64,000 bases of DNA, taken from assembly GCA_910589305.1 (NCBI GenBank), contig CAJUTV010000010.1, positions 50,581 through 114,580 of the forward strand, written 5' to 3'. Each line of letters starts with the position of its first letter. The first letter of the stretch is position 1. The notes below the pieces were generated by a model. The model made no database searches. It had not been told where the DNA came from and saw nothing but the letters and a program-made list of their open reading frames with translations. Positions 17,886-27,062 of this stretch are shown one piece after another. The position numbers and the translations under genes were made by a program. The DNA comes from an uncultured Lachnospira sp. Its GTDB lineage: Bacteria; Bacillota; Clostridia; Lachnospirales; Lachnospiraceae.

Positions 17886-17947
17886 CTTAGGACTGCCGTA
17901 CTAAGTAGCGCAATAAGAAATATTCGCTTACCTGCAGCAGTCCTAAG
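17886..17947. terminator. Long hairpin downstream of the XRE gene
   Basis: CTTAGGACTGC (17886-17896) and GCAGTCCTAAG (17937-17947) form a perfect 11-bp stem enclosing 40 bases that include AAGTAGCG and ATATTCGCTT, fragments also found in the dispersed repeat. It sits 10 bases after the XRE stop codon and between convergent genes. It lacks a clear T-run, so it may be a terminator or another repeat derivative. Confidence 0.45.
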
Positions 17948-17953
17948 AAATCA

Positions 17954-18076
17954 TCATATATATTCTTTTAAATCAGTCGCATACTGTCCACGTTCTAAAT
18001 ATTGATTTGCTAAATTAGAGATACTATCAAGTATTTCTTCCAGTCTGAATGTTGATTTTATCGAAACAAATTTTAT
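17954..18076 (-). CDS. Possible 40-residue ORF without a standard start
   Basis: Directly downstream of the 18090-18584 gene, AAAGGAG is followed by a clean frame reading IKFVSIKSTFRLEEILDSIS and NLANQYLERGQYATDLKEYI before a stop. The codon at the start position is ATA, three bases after the Shine-Dalgarno site, so the spacing is also poor. The composition is protein-like (amphipathic helix). It may be a recently inactivated small gene (ATG to ATA) or one using a rare start. I do not recognise it. Confidence 0.3.
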   Translation of the reverse strand: MKFVSIKSTFRLEEILDSISNLANQYLERGQYATDLKEYI

Positions 18077-18089
18077 CTACTCCTTTATT

Positions 18090-18584
18090 TTATAAAAATT
18101 GTTCCAATTTGGTTATAAATGCCTGATAAAATTCCTTTTCTTTTTTAATCTGCTCCTGCACTTCCAACTTCCGCTGATTTATCGGTGCTAATGGATTTTC
18201 TAAAGCATACAATGCCTTTTTTGCTGCCTGCCATGCCGATTCTACAGAATCTCCCAGAATATCCTGTGGATTTGGATTACCATTGTGCGCATTTATAAGT
18301 TGCTGCACCAACATTTGTGAAATATGACTTAACATTCCATTTTTCTTCATTCCCATTCCATTAACGCCAACTTCTTTAGAAGCCTCTTTCCATGCTGTTT
18401 TTACCTCTTCTGGCGCATTTGGTGCAATATTTTCTAACAATTTTTCCTCATAATCAATTGCATTTTCAACTTCTTTTTTTGACACCGTATCTAAAAATTG
18501 ATTTTCTGACACCTTTTTTTCTTCATTTTTCGTTGAATATCTTGCTGTCAGATAATTCGTTGTTCCTATTCCTCCAATATTCAT
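18090..18584 (-). CDS. Hypothetical protein, Lachnospiraceae-type
   Basis: 164 residues beginning MNIGGIGTTNYLTARYSTKN. The N-terminus is low-complexity, and the rest is a helical soluble protein with VKTAWKEASKEVGVNGMGMK and a charged C-terminal coiled-coil-like helix (QRKLEVQEQIKKEKEFYQAF). There is no membrane segment. The N-terminal GGIG-type opening resembles short proteins that occur in pairs in Lachnospiraceae, often near motility or secretion genes, but this is only an impression. The function is unknown. Confidence 0.6.
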   Translation of the reverse strand: MNIGGIGTTNYLTARYSTKNEEKKVSENQFLDTVSKKEVENAIDYEEKLLENIAPNAPEEVKTAWKEASKEVGVNGMGMKKNGMLSHISQMLVQQLINAHNGNPNPQDILGDSVESAWQAAKKALYALENPLAPINQRKLEVQEQIKKEKEFYQAFITKLEQFL

Positions 18585-18644
18585 TTTTAAAATCCTCCAC
18601 TATATAACAACGCTTATATTGTCATTTTAATCAACAATCTTTAC

Positions 18645-18734
18645 TTAACAATTTTCACTTTTTATTGGTTCTTCTGTCAGTCCAAACCATCTTGCTTCCT
18701 TATAATAAGTCCAAGCATTTTTTATTTTTGTCAT
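18645..18734 (-). CDS. Possible 29-residue small protein
   Basis: ATG-initiated frame between two co-directional genes, reading MTKIKNAWTYYKEARWFGLT then EEPIKSENC. It is amphipathic, with a cluster of aromatic and basic residues. There is no good ribosome site. It may be a true microprotein encoded between its larger neighbours or a remnant. Confidence 0.28.
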   Translation of the reverse strand: MTKIKNAWTYYKEARWFGLTEEPIKSENC

Positions 18735-18779
18735 TGTCAAAAAGATTATCAAAATAATATCTTTTAGTTAATAAAAATA

Positions 18780-19604
18780 TTATTTCTGAACAGTTGCCAT
18801 CTGTATACTATTTTGTTCATAAGAAACAAAAACCTGCCCTTTTATTTTACTGTTATGATAATATACTTTATCTGCTTCCTGTTCTTGCAATTTACGTTTC
18901 AACGCACTTTCTTCATTTAATTGAGCATATTTTTTTCGTCTTTTCTCTTTTTCCTTTTGTTCTGCCTCAAACTGTTTTTGTTCCTCCTCCGTTGGTCCGA
19001 CAATATTACCACCGCCGCTCGAACCTATACTGCGCGAAGAAATTTCTCCATTTTCATCCAACACAATCAAATGAGAGCATATTCTGCCTGGTACCATCGC
19101 TTCATCTCTAACAATAAAGTTTTCTACCTTTGTCATTATCTTTTGTGCCAATATTGGATTATTTTTCATTTTCTCTTCCAATGCTGGTGGTACGATAATA
19201 GCATTTTTGCCAAGTGTTGAATCAATCCTTGATTGTACTGATGAATCTGTTAATTTGGGCGGCGCTCCTTTTGCTTTCCAATCTAATATAGATTCATCAA
19301 CCGTATCACTAAAAAACTTTTCAAATGGAAAATCATATCTGCCCCAAAAATACTCTGGCGACTTTGAGACGTCCATCACATGATAATATCCTCCTGGAAA
19401 TCTTGTCTGCCACATTTCCTTTAAACTGTTCTCTGTGTTTTTTTCTTGTTTTGACGTTTCTTCTTGTTTTGATGCTTTTTCTGCTGCTTTTAAAGCTGCC
19501 AGTTCCAAAAAACTCACACCTTGACTTTTGTCCGTTTTGGTACTTTGTTTGCTCGAATTGCCAAAAGCATACTCCACCCATTTGCTTGTCACTCCAAAAT
19601 CCAT
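18780..19604 (-). CDS. Hypothetical protein
   Basis: About 274 residues. It begins MDFGVTSKWVEYAFGNSS, followed by an Ala/Lys/Glu-rich coiled-coil (about 25-55). A more structured middle has FPGGYYHVMDVSKSPEYFWG and PALEEKMKNNPILAQKIMTK. Then come SSRSIGSSGGGNIVGPTEEE and a long charged helix with KRRKKYAQ. AAAGGAG precedes the ATG at 19604. There is no signal peptide. It pairs with the gene at 18090 on the same strand. I do not recognise the family. Confidence 0.6.
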   Translation of the reverse strand: MDFGVTSKWVEYAFGNSSKQSTKTDKSQGVSFLELAALKAAEKASKQEETSKQEKNTENSLKEMWQTRFPGGYYHVMDVSKSPEYFWGRYDFPFEKFFSDTVDESILDWKAKGAPPKLTDSSVQSRIDSTLGKNAIIVPPALEEKMKNNPILAQKIMTKVENFIVRDEAMVPGRICSHLIVLDENGEISSRSIGSSGGGNIVGPTEEEQKQFEAEQKEKEKRRKKYAQLNEESALKRKLQEQEADKVYYHNSKIKGQVFVSYEQNSIQMATVQK

Positions 19605-19804
19605 TTTTACTGCTCCTTTCATTTTATTTTTGACAGCTTTAATATTTAACATTTATAAACTGCTGTCTATATATTTTATCGGCAAAATATTTAATTCTTT
19701 ATCTTATATGGTGTGAAATTCATATAAAATGCACTTAATACTTATTTTTCAAATATCGTATACTATTACTGTGAGGTTTTCAGCCCATTTTTCGTGTAAT
19801 AAGT

Positions 19805-19826
19805 GAAAGAACAAAAAAGTTCTTTC
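19805..19826 (+). promoter_or_regulatory. Hairpin immediately upstream of a ribosome site
   Basis: GAAAGAAC and GTTCTTTC form a perfect eight-base-pair stem around AAAAAA, ending two bases before AAAGGAG of the ECF sigma gene. It could be an operator or an mRNA structure affecting translation. Confidence 0.35.
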
Positions 19827-19842
19827 AGAAAGGAGAGTGTCA

Positions 19843-20403
19843 ATGGATAACGGTGCAAGTAGCTACCGCCGTTTCCGTGACGAGGGCGATGAAAGCGGAT
19901 TAGTGGAAATTATAAGAGATTATAAAGATGGTCTGATTTTTTATCTTAATAGCTTTGTTAGCAATATTCTTACTGCTGAAGAACTTGCAGAAGACACCTT
20001 TGTATTACTTGGAATCAAAAAGCCAAAAAATAAAGGGAAAAGTTCATTTAAAACATGGCTTTACACAATTGGTCGAAATGTAGCGATTGATTATTTAAGA
20101 CGACACTCAAAAACTGCTGAAATTTCTATTGACGAATATACAAATCTTATCAGTGAAGAGCAAAGTCTTGAATTGTCCTATATACAGGAAGAACAAAAAA
20201 TCATTATTCACCAGTCTTTATCTAAACTAAAATTAGAATATCGGCAAGTATTATGGCTTACTTATTTTGAAGGTCTAAGCAACAAAGAAACTGCCATCGT
20301 GATGAAAAAAAGCGTACACAATATTGAAACGCTTGTTTACCGCGCCCGCAATGCCCTGAAATCACAACTTGAAATGGAGGGTTTTATAGATGAAAAATTA
20401 TAA
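19843..20403 (+). CDS. ECF-type RNA polymerase sigma factor
   Basis: About 186 residues. Region 2 has GLIFYLNSFVSNILTAEELA then FKTWLYTIGRNVAIDYLRRH. Region 4 has LKLEYRQVLWLTYFEGLSNK and the helix-turn-helix KETAIVMKKSVHNIETLVYR. The start at 19843 (ATG) sits seven bases after AGGAG. A GTG at 19837 is less well placed. Its 3' end overlaps the next gene by 14 bases, the usual sigma/anti-sigma coupling. It is unrelated at the sequence level to the sigma factor at 16021 beyond the family. Confidence 0.86.
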   Translation: MDNGASSYRRFRDEGDESGLVEIIRDYKDGLIFYLNSFVSNILTAEELAEDTFVLLGIKKPKNKGKSSFKTWLYTIGRNVAIDYLRRHSKTAEISIDEYTNLISEEQSLELSYIQEEQKIIIHQSLSKLKLEYRQVLWLTYFEGLSNKETAIVMKKSVHNIETLVYRARNALKSQLEMEGFIDEKL

Positions 20404-20983
20404 AGAAATGGCAAACGATGTAATTCGTCGTATTGATGAATATGAAACTACACATAAGCAAAAACAAGCAAAGACTATTTATATTGTCACATCTTTGTGT
20501 TGTGTTGCTTTCATTGGTCTGCTTGGTTTTAGGCTATGGCAAAACAGGCAATTTAACATCAATCCACCTGAAACTTTAACCATTGCAACAGATGTCAAAG
20601 AAAAAAATAATGACTATGAAAATAACGAGAATAGCACAAATGTATCCTCTTCTGATTATGTTGTTTCAAAAGAATTACAGGAACAAATTGACAAACTAGA
20701 ATCCCAGTCAAGCGATTCACTTGGTTGGATTGTGTATGAAGGAAGGATTTATTTACAAATTAATATTGATATACCCAATATCCAACTAAATCAATATTTA
20801 GGTTATGCCAGTGAATTTCAAGGTTGTTATAAAAAACAACTATTGGAATCGCAAAACCCATCGGACAATGTAGATGGAGAATTGTATAGCGTTTTGGACT
20901 ATCCAGATTTAATATTTGTAAAGCTTGACAATGGAGGCAGTATTTTTTTAAGCGCTAATTATTTAGAATATTATAATCAATAA
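20390..20983 (+). CDS. Membrane-anchored candidate anti-sigma factor
   Basis: 197 residues. A 27-residue cytoplasmic N-terminus (MANDVIRRIDEYETTHKQKQ) is followed by one membrane helix (about 28-48), an Asn/Glu/Ser-rich linker, and an extracytoplasmic domain with LESQSSDSLGWIVYEGRIYL. Its start overlaps the sigma gene. The topology and coupling fit an anti-sigma factor sensing something outside the cell. The external domain is not one I recognise. The gene is followed by repeat copy C. Confidence 0.65.
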   Translation: MKNYKEMANDVIRRIDEYETTHKQKQAKTIYIVTSLCCVAFIGLLGFRLWQNRQFNINPPETLTIATDVKEKNNDYENNENSTNVSSSDYVVSKELQEQIDKLESQSSDSLGWIVYEGRIYLQINIDIPNIQLNQYLGYASEFQGCYKKQLLESQNPSDNVDGELYSVLDYPDLIFVKLDNGGSIFLSANYLEYYNQ

Positions 20984-21024
20984 GTAAAATAACTATAAAT
21001 CGGCTTCTATATTAAATATGTTAA

Positions 21025-21181
21025 AAGATATTAGCAATCTGGTTGATTACTTACTTATAAACTTATAGCTGTTATTATAACTTTTCAGTGGAGGGGAGCT
21101 TATATCTTCCACTGAAATAAGAAAGTCCCCCACTTATACCTTTGCAATATTGAAGTAGGGGACTTCCTTGATAATGTTAAA
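21025..21181 (+). repeat. Dispersed structured repeat, copy C
   Basis: 157 bp between GTTAA (left) and GTTAAA (right). Three hairpins in order: AGATATTAGCAATCT; a central TTTCAGTGGA/TCCACTGAAA; and AAAGTCCCCCACTT against GAAGTAGGGGACTT, then CCTTGATAATGTTAAA. The central hairpin differs in both arms from copy D while remaining paired. It sits 40 bases after the anti-sigma gene and may act as its terminator. Confidence 0.75.
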
Positions 21182-21381
21182 TAAACAGCATTTTGGGATT
21201 GCCTGATAAACTCCAATTTTTGCAGGACAATCTATGTAATAACTTTTTGCACCAACCTGATATAATTCATACATAACAACATCATTCTTTTACTATAAAA
21301 CACTTTTTATTAATAACTTTTTTTGTAATCTATCCTTTTATTTGTTATAAATCAAAAAGGCTATCATATTAAGAAAATCCA

Positions 21382-21419
21382 ATACACCATATTGTAAAGT
21401 ATAATACAATATGGTGTAT
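21382..21419. repeat. Perfect palindrome at the end of the decayed kinase copy
   Basis: ATACACCATATTGTA and TACAATATGGTGTAT form a perfect 15-bp inverted repeat around AAGTATAA. The same element ends the intact kinase module at 28866-28903 with two mismatches. It marks the outer boundary of the duplicated block. Confidence 0.65.
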
Positions 21420-21464
21420 ATTTAATCCTTTATATGACAGCCCCAGTTGACTAATTCTATATGC

Positions 21465-23210
21465 TTATTTCAATATTTCTCTTAACAGTTCCATTAATTT
21501 TGGTATGTTAATTGGTTTTGCTATATGCCCATCCATACCTGCTGCAAATGCTGCCTTTCTATCCTCATCAAAAGCATTTGCTGTCATCGCAATAATAGGA
21601 ATATCAGTAAATACACAATTATCCAATGCCCTTATTTGTCTTGTAGCCTCATAGCCATCCATCATTGGCATTTGAATATCCATCAAAATCAAATCATATT
21701 GCCCCGCTTTTGCTTTCTTTATCTTTTCTACTGCAGCAGAACCATCATCTGCTACATCCATAATAAACCCTGCTTCCTGCAAAATCTCTATAGCAATTTC
21801 TTGATTAATCTCATTATCTTCAACAAGAAGAATTTTCTTTCCCTCAAAAGAAATATTTTCTCCTACATTTCTTGATTCCTCTTCAATACCTCCCCAATCA
21901 TAAGCCGTTTAAATAATAATTAGTTTATCTTCTCCAATAATTCTACGAATACGTCTGGCAACTTCAATACCATTCATATCTGGCATCAACCAATCAATAA
22001 TATATGCTGCATACTCATCATTTTGCTCTTCTGCAAGCTTTGCACGAAGCACTAACTCCCTGCCTGAAGTCATCCAGTCTGGTTGTATTCTAATCATAGA
22101 AAGCATTTGAGTAACACTAGAACATGTATTAAAATCATCGTCTGCAACCAGCACTCAAAGTCCTTTTAATTCTGGGAAAATTCTTGTACGACGGAACTTG
22201 AACAAGTCCCAAACTGTAATGATACAGTGACAGTTGTTCCTTTTCCCTCTTCACTTACAACAGAAATCTTACCGTCCATCATATCAACAATATTTTTAGT
22301 AATTGCCATTCCAAGCCCTGTGCCTTGTATTCCGCTAACAGTACTTGTTCGTTCTCGCTCAAATGGTTCAAAAACATGCTCTAAAAATTCTTTGCTCATT
22401 CCAATTCCAGTGTCTTTTACCTGAAATTCATAAGAAGCCCTGTCTTCAGGCGCATTTCCTTTCTGTAAGATGCGCACGCCCACAATACCGCCAGGTTTTG
22501 TAAACTTCATCGCATTACTTAAAAGATTTAATAAAACCTGATTTAACCGCAGTTTATCATATAAAACATGTTCATTTACCACATCTGCTGTATCAATATA
22601 AAATTCCAACTGCTTTGATATAATATCTGCCTGCACAATTGCCTTTAAATCGTGCATAACTTCTGGAAGTGACGTTTCTTTTTCCTCAATCTTAACCTTT
22701 CCGCTTTCAATATGGCTCATATCTAAGACATCATTAATCAAACTAAGCAAATGATTAATGGATTAATTGTAAAAACACTACAATGATAACAAGTACTATA
22801 ATAAGCTGAATAATGCCACAACGCATCATATCTGAACTAACAGAACTAATATGATTGCTAATAACATTATCTTGAATTAAAATAGTCATCATCCAATTGG
22901 TATCTTCTATTGGAATATAACAAAGCATCTGCGGTGACCTCTGATAACTAAATGATATCTGTCCTAACCTGCCATTTGCAAAATCATTTTCCACCTGCTA
23001 AATGTTCACCATTGCGATGATATAAACTACTTGAACTCTTTGTCCAGCCAGCTCTTTAAATAAAACTCACTAACTTTGTTTACTGCTTGGTTTGTGCCAG
23101 CTCTTGCACTATTTGGCACCCAGATTGTTATAATGAGAAGAATCGCTGCAATTATAATTCTGTCTACTATACCATAAGTAACGGTCTACCTTTTTTTATT
23201 TTTTATTCAT
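21465..23210 (-). pseudogene. Decayed copy of the hybrid sensor histidine kinase
   Basis: Near-identical in stretches to the kinase gene at 28949-32005, but with several internal deletions and stops. The C-terminal receiver domain (KAGQYDLILMDIQMPMMDGY) is intact. Part of the first receiver is missing around 21890. The ATPase domain (FQVKDTGIGMSKEFLEHVFE) is complete. The PAS/HisKA part is lost at about 22755, and most of the external Cache-like domain is lost at about 23030. The N-terminal membrane segment is recognisable to about 23205. In total about 1.3 kb is gone relative to the intact copy. No functional protein is expected. Confidence 0.85.
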
Positions 23211-23214
23211 ATTA

Positions 23215-23509
23215 AAAAGTTATCACCTTTTGCCCATCTTTTATTAACCCATTAATCACAGAAGTAACAACATCAACATCTGCCATATCAACTCCTATAA
23301 CATCAAAATCTTACAAGGAAGCCGCAAACAAACATTCGATTTAATTCTGAGCAGAGGCGGCATTTGGCACAAGATATTCATAATCTATAATGATTATAGT
23401 GTTTTGCTGCATTCTTTATACTAAGTGCAACAACATCTCACCAAGGATATACCACCTTAATTTTTAGTTTCTTTTTTTCTGTCTTATCTTTAAACATTTT
23501 CTTAAGCAT
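23215..23509 (-). pseudogene. Decayed copy of the sugar-binding lipoprotein gene
   Basis: Remnant of the gene at 32024-33193, with the same order relative to the kinase. The start region (CATTTTCTTAAGCAT at the 3' edge on the plus strand) and a central part around the DVIGVD-type segment survive. The C-terminal half and much of the N-terminal linker are deleted, with frameshifts. Similarity to the intact copy continues upstream through the promoter region to about 23686. No gene is seen from there to 23788. Confidence 0.75.
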
Positions 23510-23788
23510 GGCTGCACAATCTCCCTTCTTATTGATGCTTTTTATTGCTTATACCTGTTTAAAACATACACAAGCATTTTCACTTCCCATACTCCAATGT
23601 GCCTATTTGTGCTAATATATGCCATCTTTTACACATTAGCACCACATTTTGTAATATTATACCATAAAGTTTATATAAAATTATAGTCCATTACAAACAA
23701 AAATCGTCTCAATAAACTTGCAATTAAAAAATAGTAGGTAAATTAACTTATAACCATTCTTACAAACTAATCTACCTACCCTTTATTT

Positions 23789-25432
23789 TTATTCATCTAA
23801 ATAATCTAAACAACTAGAAGTTATCTTTTTATAATCCATATCACCATACTTTGAACTAGAAACTTGTCCATCTTTTGTCACAGTTCCTGTATCACTTACA
23901 CTTTCGTCTGAATAGTATGTAGTATAGTGACCAACAACATTTCCTTCTTGAAATATCCCTACTAAATATTTCTTTTCTAAATAATCTTCATCATATAATA
24001 CTCCACCTCCATCATACTGACCATTTTTAAATTCTCCTTTATATAATACTATATCATAATCCAACCTATGCTTATATAAAACACCTTCTCCTGTAATCGT
24101 TCCATTCTCTATATCAGAATACTTACCTACATATTTACACCTAAGATTATACCAACCATTCATGGTCCCACTCCAACTTGGAGACAAAAACTCTACAATA
24201 ACATTATCTAAATCAGGAATATCATTTTTATACACAACACTTACGACAGCATCAACATCTTTTGTTAGTGTACGACCAACGTAATATATCAATGTAGTGT
24301 TTAAACAACACCCTACTGTAAGAGTTATATTTTCTTCTTCTACTCTATAAATATGCTTATAAACTTCTTCTTGTTGCGCCTTACTATCCTTATAATCAAT
24401 ATCAACTAACAGTGAATAAAAATCATAAGAAATTTGATATAGACCTCTTTCTGCTGCTAAAATTGCCTGATTATATAAATATTCCAAATATTTTTCATGT
24501 GCTTGTGTGGCTCTATCAAATGAATCCTTATACGTCCCTAATTTTAAAAAGGCACTTTGAGCATCTGTGTACCATTCTGCATTCATAAGTGCTTCAGCTT
24601 TATTGTAATCCACAGCTGGTCTTATAACATATGGATATACATATTGTACAAACACTAAACCTAATACAATTATAACAGCTATACTGATTATTATGCTTGC
24701 CTTTTTAATGTTCTTTTTTTTAACTTTATCAGGAAAGTAACAAATCGGATTACAAATATCCTCTTGATTTATAATTTTTTGTTTACTCATATTTTCTTGT
24801 TTATTAATATATATATTATCAAATTCAACAGGAGCCATTAAAGAAACTTGAACTTGTATATCAAGACCACATCTTCTACATTTACCTTTATCACAATTAA
24901 ACCTTCCACAAGAACATAACCACCCGTTATCAAATATTTTAGGGTAATATATCTTTTTCTGTGTTGTTACTAAATTAGTATATTTACTTTCAAATTCTTT
25001 TATTTTGATTTCTGGCAAAACTATACATTCTTTTAAATGATTTCCATAATCTAAAATATTATTTTCAGCCATCTCAATTACTTCATTGTCTACTGTATAC
25101 TTAATAATATATATCTTAATTTTTCTTGTTTGCTTATTATTAAGCAAAATAAACGTATTATCACCAAACGTATGATTTTTTTCCATATTTAAATTTAAAT
25201 ACGCAAACTTTACTCTTTCACCCTCATTTAATATTGTTCCCTTTTCATCATATTGTTCAATTTCAATATATAATGACTTCAAAAATTTAGTTGATAAATT
25301 ATTAAATAATAATTGTGCTATAATATCTCCATTATTTGAATTTATCAATAAATCTCCTTTAATAATCTCAATATCACAATTTAAAAATATATAATCTGTA
25401 TAAAGTGATATTAATTGTTTAAAATCTGCCAT
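23789..25432 (-). CDS. Zinc-ribbon, TPR-like and MORN-repeat membrane protein
   Basis: 547 residues. Residues 1-170 are an unrecognised beta-rich cytoplasmic domain. A cysteine knuckle (WLCSCGRFNCDKGKCRRCGL) at about 178-198 is followed by one membrane helix (about 245-268). Then comes a TPR-like segment (NKAEALMNAEWYTDAQSAFL, LGTYKDSFDRATQAHEKY). The C-terminal region contains MORN-type repeats (YKGEFKNGQYDGGGVLYDED). GGGAGG precedes the ATG at 25432. The zinc-ribbon/membrane/external-repeat layout is typical of clostridial surface sensors. The partner and ligand are unknown. It is the first gene inside the block bounded by the duplicated kinase modules. Confidence 0.72.
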   Translation of the reverse strand: MADFKQLISLYTDYIFLNCDIEIIKGDLLINSNNGDIIAQLLFNNLSTKFLKSLYIEIEQYDEKGTILNEGERVKFAYLNLNMEKNHTFGDNTFILLNNKQTRKIKIYIIKYTVDNEVIEMAENNILDYGNHLKECIVLPEIKIKEFESKYTNLVTTQKKIYYPKIFDNGWLCSCGRFNCDKGKCRRCGLDIQVQVSLMAPVEFDNIYINKQENMSKQKIINQEDICNPICYFPDKVKKKNIKKASIIISIAVIIVLGLVFVQYVYPYVIRPAVDYNKAEALMNAEWYTDAQSAFLKLGTYKDSFDRATQAHEKYLEYLYNQAILAAERGLYQISYDFYSLLVDIDYKDSKAQQEEVYKHIYRVEEENITLTVGCCLNTTLIYYVGRTLTKDVDAVVSVVYKNDIPDLDNVIVEFLSPSWSGTMNGWYNLRCKYVGKYSDIENGTITGEGVLYKHRLDYDIVLYKGEFKNGQYDGGGVLYDEDYLEKKYLVGIFQEGNVVGHYTTYYSDESVSDTGTVTKDGQVSSSKYGDMDYKKITSSCLDYLDE

Positions 25433-25828
25433 ATACACCTCCCTATACTTTTGTATCAAATTAAAATCGTACATATCTATATTAAATATTTTATAATAAA
25501 ATAATACAAATTTAAAGCGACTAAATCTTAATAATAAATATTATTAAAATAAAATTTGGTAAACAAATCAGCGTCTTATCTTTGACCACTAATCTGCTTA
25601 CCAATTGTATCATCTTAATTTTCGTTTAATTTTTATAAAATACTATCAACCTAATTTTTCACACGCTATTCTATAAAAAATTACTATTTTAGAGCATTTT
25701 GTATTTGTATAATGTTATATGTTACAATTATTATATATCAAGCTTTAAATTTTTAATTATTATGTATCTTGATAATAAATACTAAAAGTATTTTTTATAA
25801 TCATGTATATGACATAATTTGACTTTAT
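25433..25828. other. AT-rich intergenic region
   Basis: About 400 bases separating two minus-strand genes, very AT-rich with several TATAAT-like runs. No gene, repeat copy or clear terminator was seen. It probably carries the promoter of the zinc-ribbon/MORN gene. Confidence 0.4.
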
Positions 25829-26179
25829 TTACAAGTTTGTCAAAAAATTGGCTACTATACTTGCTAAAACTCCTTGTGAAAAATCACTTACATGTTCTTT
25901 AACACATTTAATAAATTTTTTTTCATTCCATTGTTTCTCTTGTAACATATCTTGAATTTTACAATATTCATCAGAATTTTTATCCATTCTTTGCACACTT
26001 GCATTTAATTCTTCTAATATTGAATTTATCTTCAAATCATCAAACACTACTGCCTTACCATTTACATCTAAATTATTTAACTTTATTCCAACATCTTGAT
26101 TTCCTTGAATTGTCGCTCTATTTAAAATTTGTGCATCGCCATTTATTCTCATATCACTCAAATTAATCTCTATTCCCAT
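25829..26179 (-). CDS. Small protein with two beta-type repeats
   Basis: 116 residues. The first 46 hold two related units of about 22 residues: GIEINLSDMRINGDAQILNR with ATI, and GIKLNNLDVNGKAVVFDDL with KI (shared pattern I-x-[LI]-N-x-x-D-x-[IV]-N-G-x-A). This suggests a short beta-solenoid or fibre-forming segment. The rest is helical, ending in the hydrophobic GVLASIVANFLTNL. GGAGA precedes the ATG. It lies between a zinc-ribbon membrane protein and a DUF6232-like protein. The layout, a repeat or adaptor segment plus a hydrophobic C-terminus, resembles small effectors of conflict systems. The family is not recognised. Confidence 0.6.
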   Translation of the reverse strand: MGIEINLSDMRINGDAQILNRATIQGNQDVGIKLNNLDVNGKAVVFDDLKINSILEELNASVQRMDKNSDEYCKIQDMLQEKQWNEKKFIKCVKEHVSDFSQGVLASIVANFLTNL

Positions 26180-26284
26180 GAAAAATCTCCATTTCTGTTA
26201 TTAATCCTAAACTGCTTTGTGTCAACTAATGAACAACCACAAAGTTACAATACAAAAAATTTATTTTTTGCACTAAACATCCAT

Positions 26285-26752
26285 TTATAATTTAAGGTCA
26301 TTTAACATATTTGCATTTCCAGTAATTGTATTACCATGTACATTAATCACTACATTCTGTTTTCCAACACCTCCATTAATAATAATCTGTTCTAGCACAT
26401 GAAGAACTTTAACAAGAAAACTTTGATTAGTAAAAATAAACTGTAAACTATTTCCAGAATTCATAACAATATTTAAAATTTTCTTCAATTTTCTTTGATT
26501 ATTAATATAATACCACCCATAAATCCAAGCAGCTCCTATCATTAATAATAAAATTCCAACTATTACTTTTTGTGTCAACATAAAAAGCCCAAAAAGTAAT
26601 ATGACAATAGAAAGTGCAGGAAATGCAAGTTGCTCTAATGCTATTGTCGAAATACAAGAAATGTTACAAAGCTGAATCAACATCCCATCACAACTTATAA
26701 TATTCCCTTTAATGAGTAGTTGAGCAGTTTCAATACTTTTTTCTTTTTGCAT
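26285..26752 (-). CDS. DUF6232-like membrane protein with Asn/Gly-rich tail
   Basis: 155 residues. An N-terminal beta segment (LIKGNIISCDGMLIQLCNIS), two membrane helices (about 45-63 and 64-84), then LKKILNIVMNSGNSLQFIFT and QSFLVKVLHVLEQIIINGG follow the pattern of DUF6232 proteins. The last 28 residues (GVGKQNVVINVHGNTITGNA) form a polar Asn/Gly tail resembling the shared motif of the TIR operon. The promoter should lie in the 310-base AT-rich gap upstream, shared with the divergent LytTR gene. The function is unknown. Confidence 0.6.
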   Translation of the reverse strand: MQKEKSIETAQLLIKGNIISCDGMLIQLCNISCISTIALEQLAFPALSIVILLFGLFMLTQKVIVGILLLMIGAAWIYGWYYINNQRKLKKILNIVMNSGNSLQFIFTNQSFLVKVLHVLEQIIINGGVGKQNVVINVHGNTITGNANMLNDLKL

Positions 26753-27062
26753 ATTCTTTCCTCCAAATTTAATATTTTTATAATTATATTATTTTCGACT
26801 TATTTCGACAATATTGATACATCATATCCAACATATTTATCATCATATTAGGAAATAAATTTATTTGTAATCATTTACTTGCAACTTAATTTCATTTCTT
26901 ATCTTGTTAAATTTAGCAAATCCGTATATAATAAATATATAAAAAAATAGTTATATAATATATTTTTATATTAAAAATATATTATCTTACAACATTAAAA
27001 AATAACACCATTTTTTATCAAAAATATATAATATTCTTAAAAAACATTAAAAGGACATAAAA

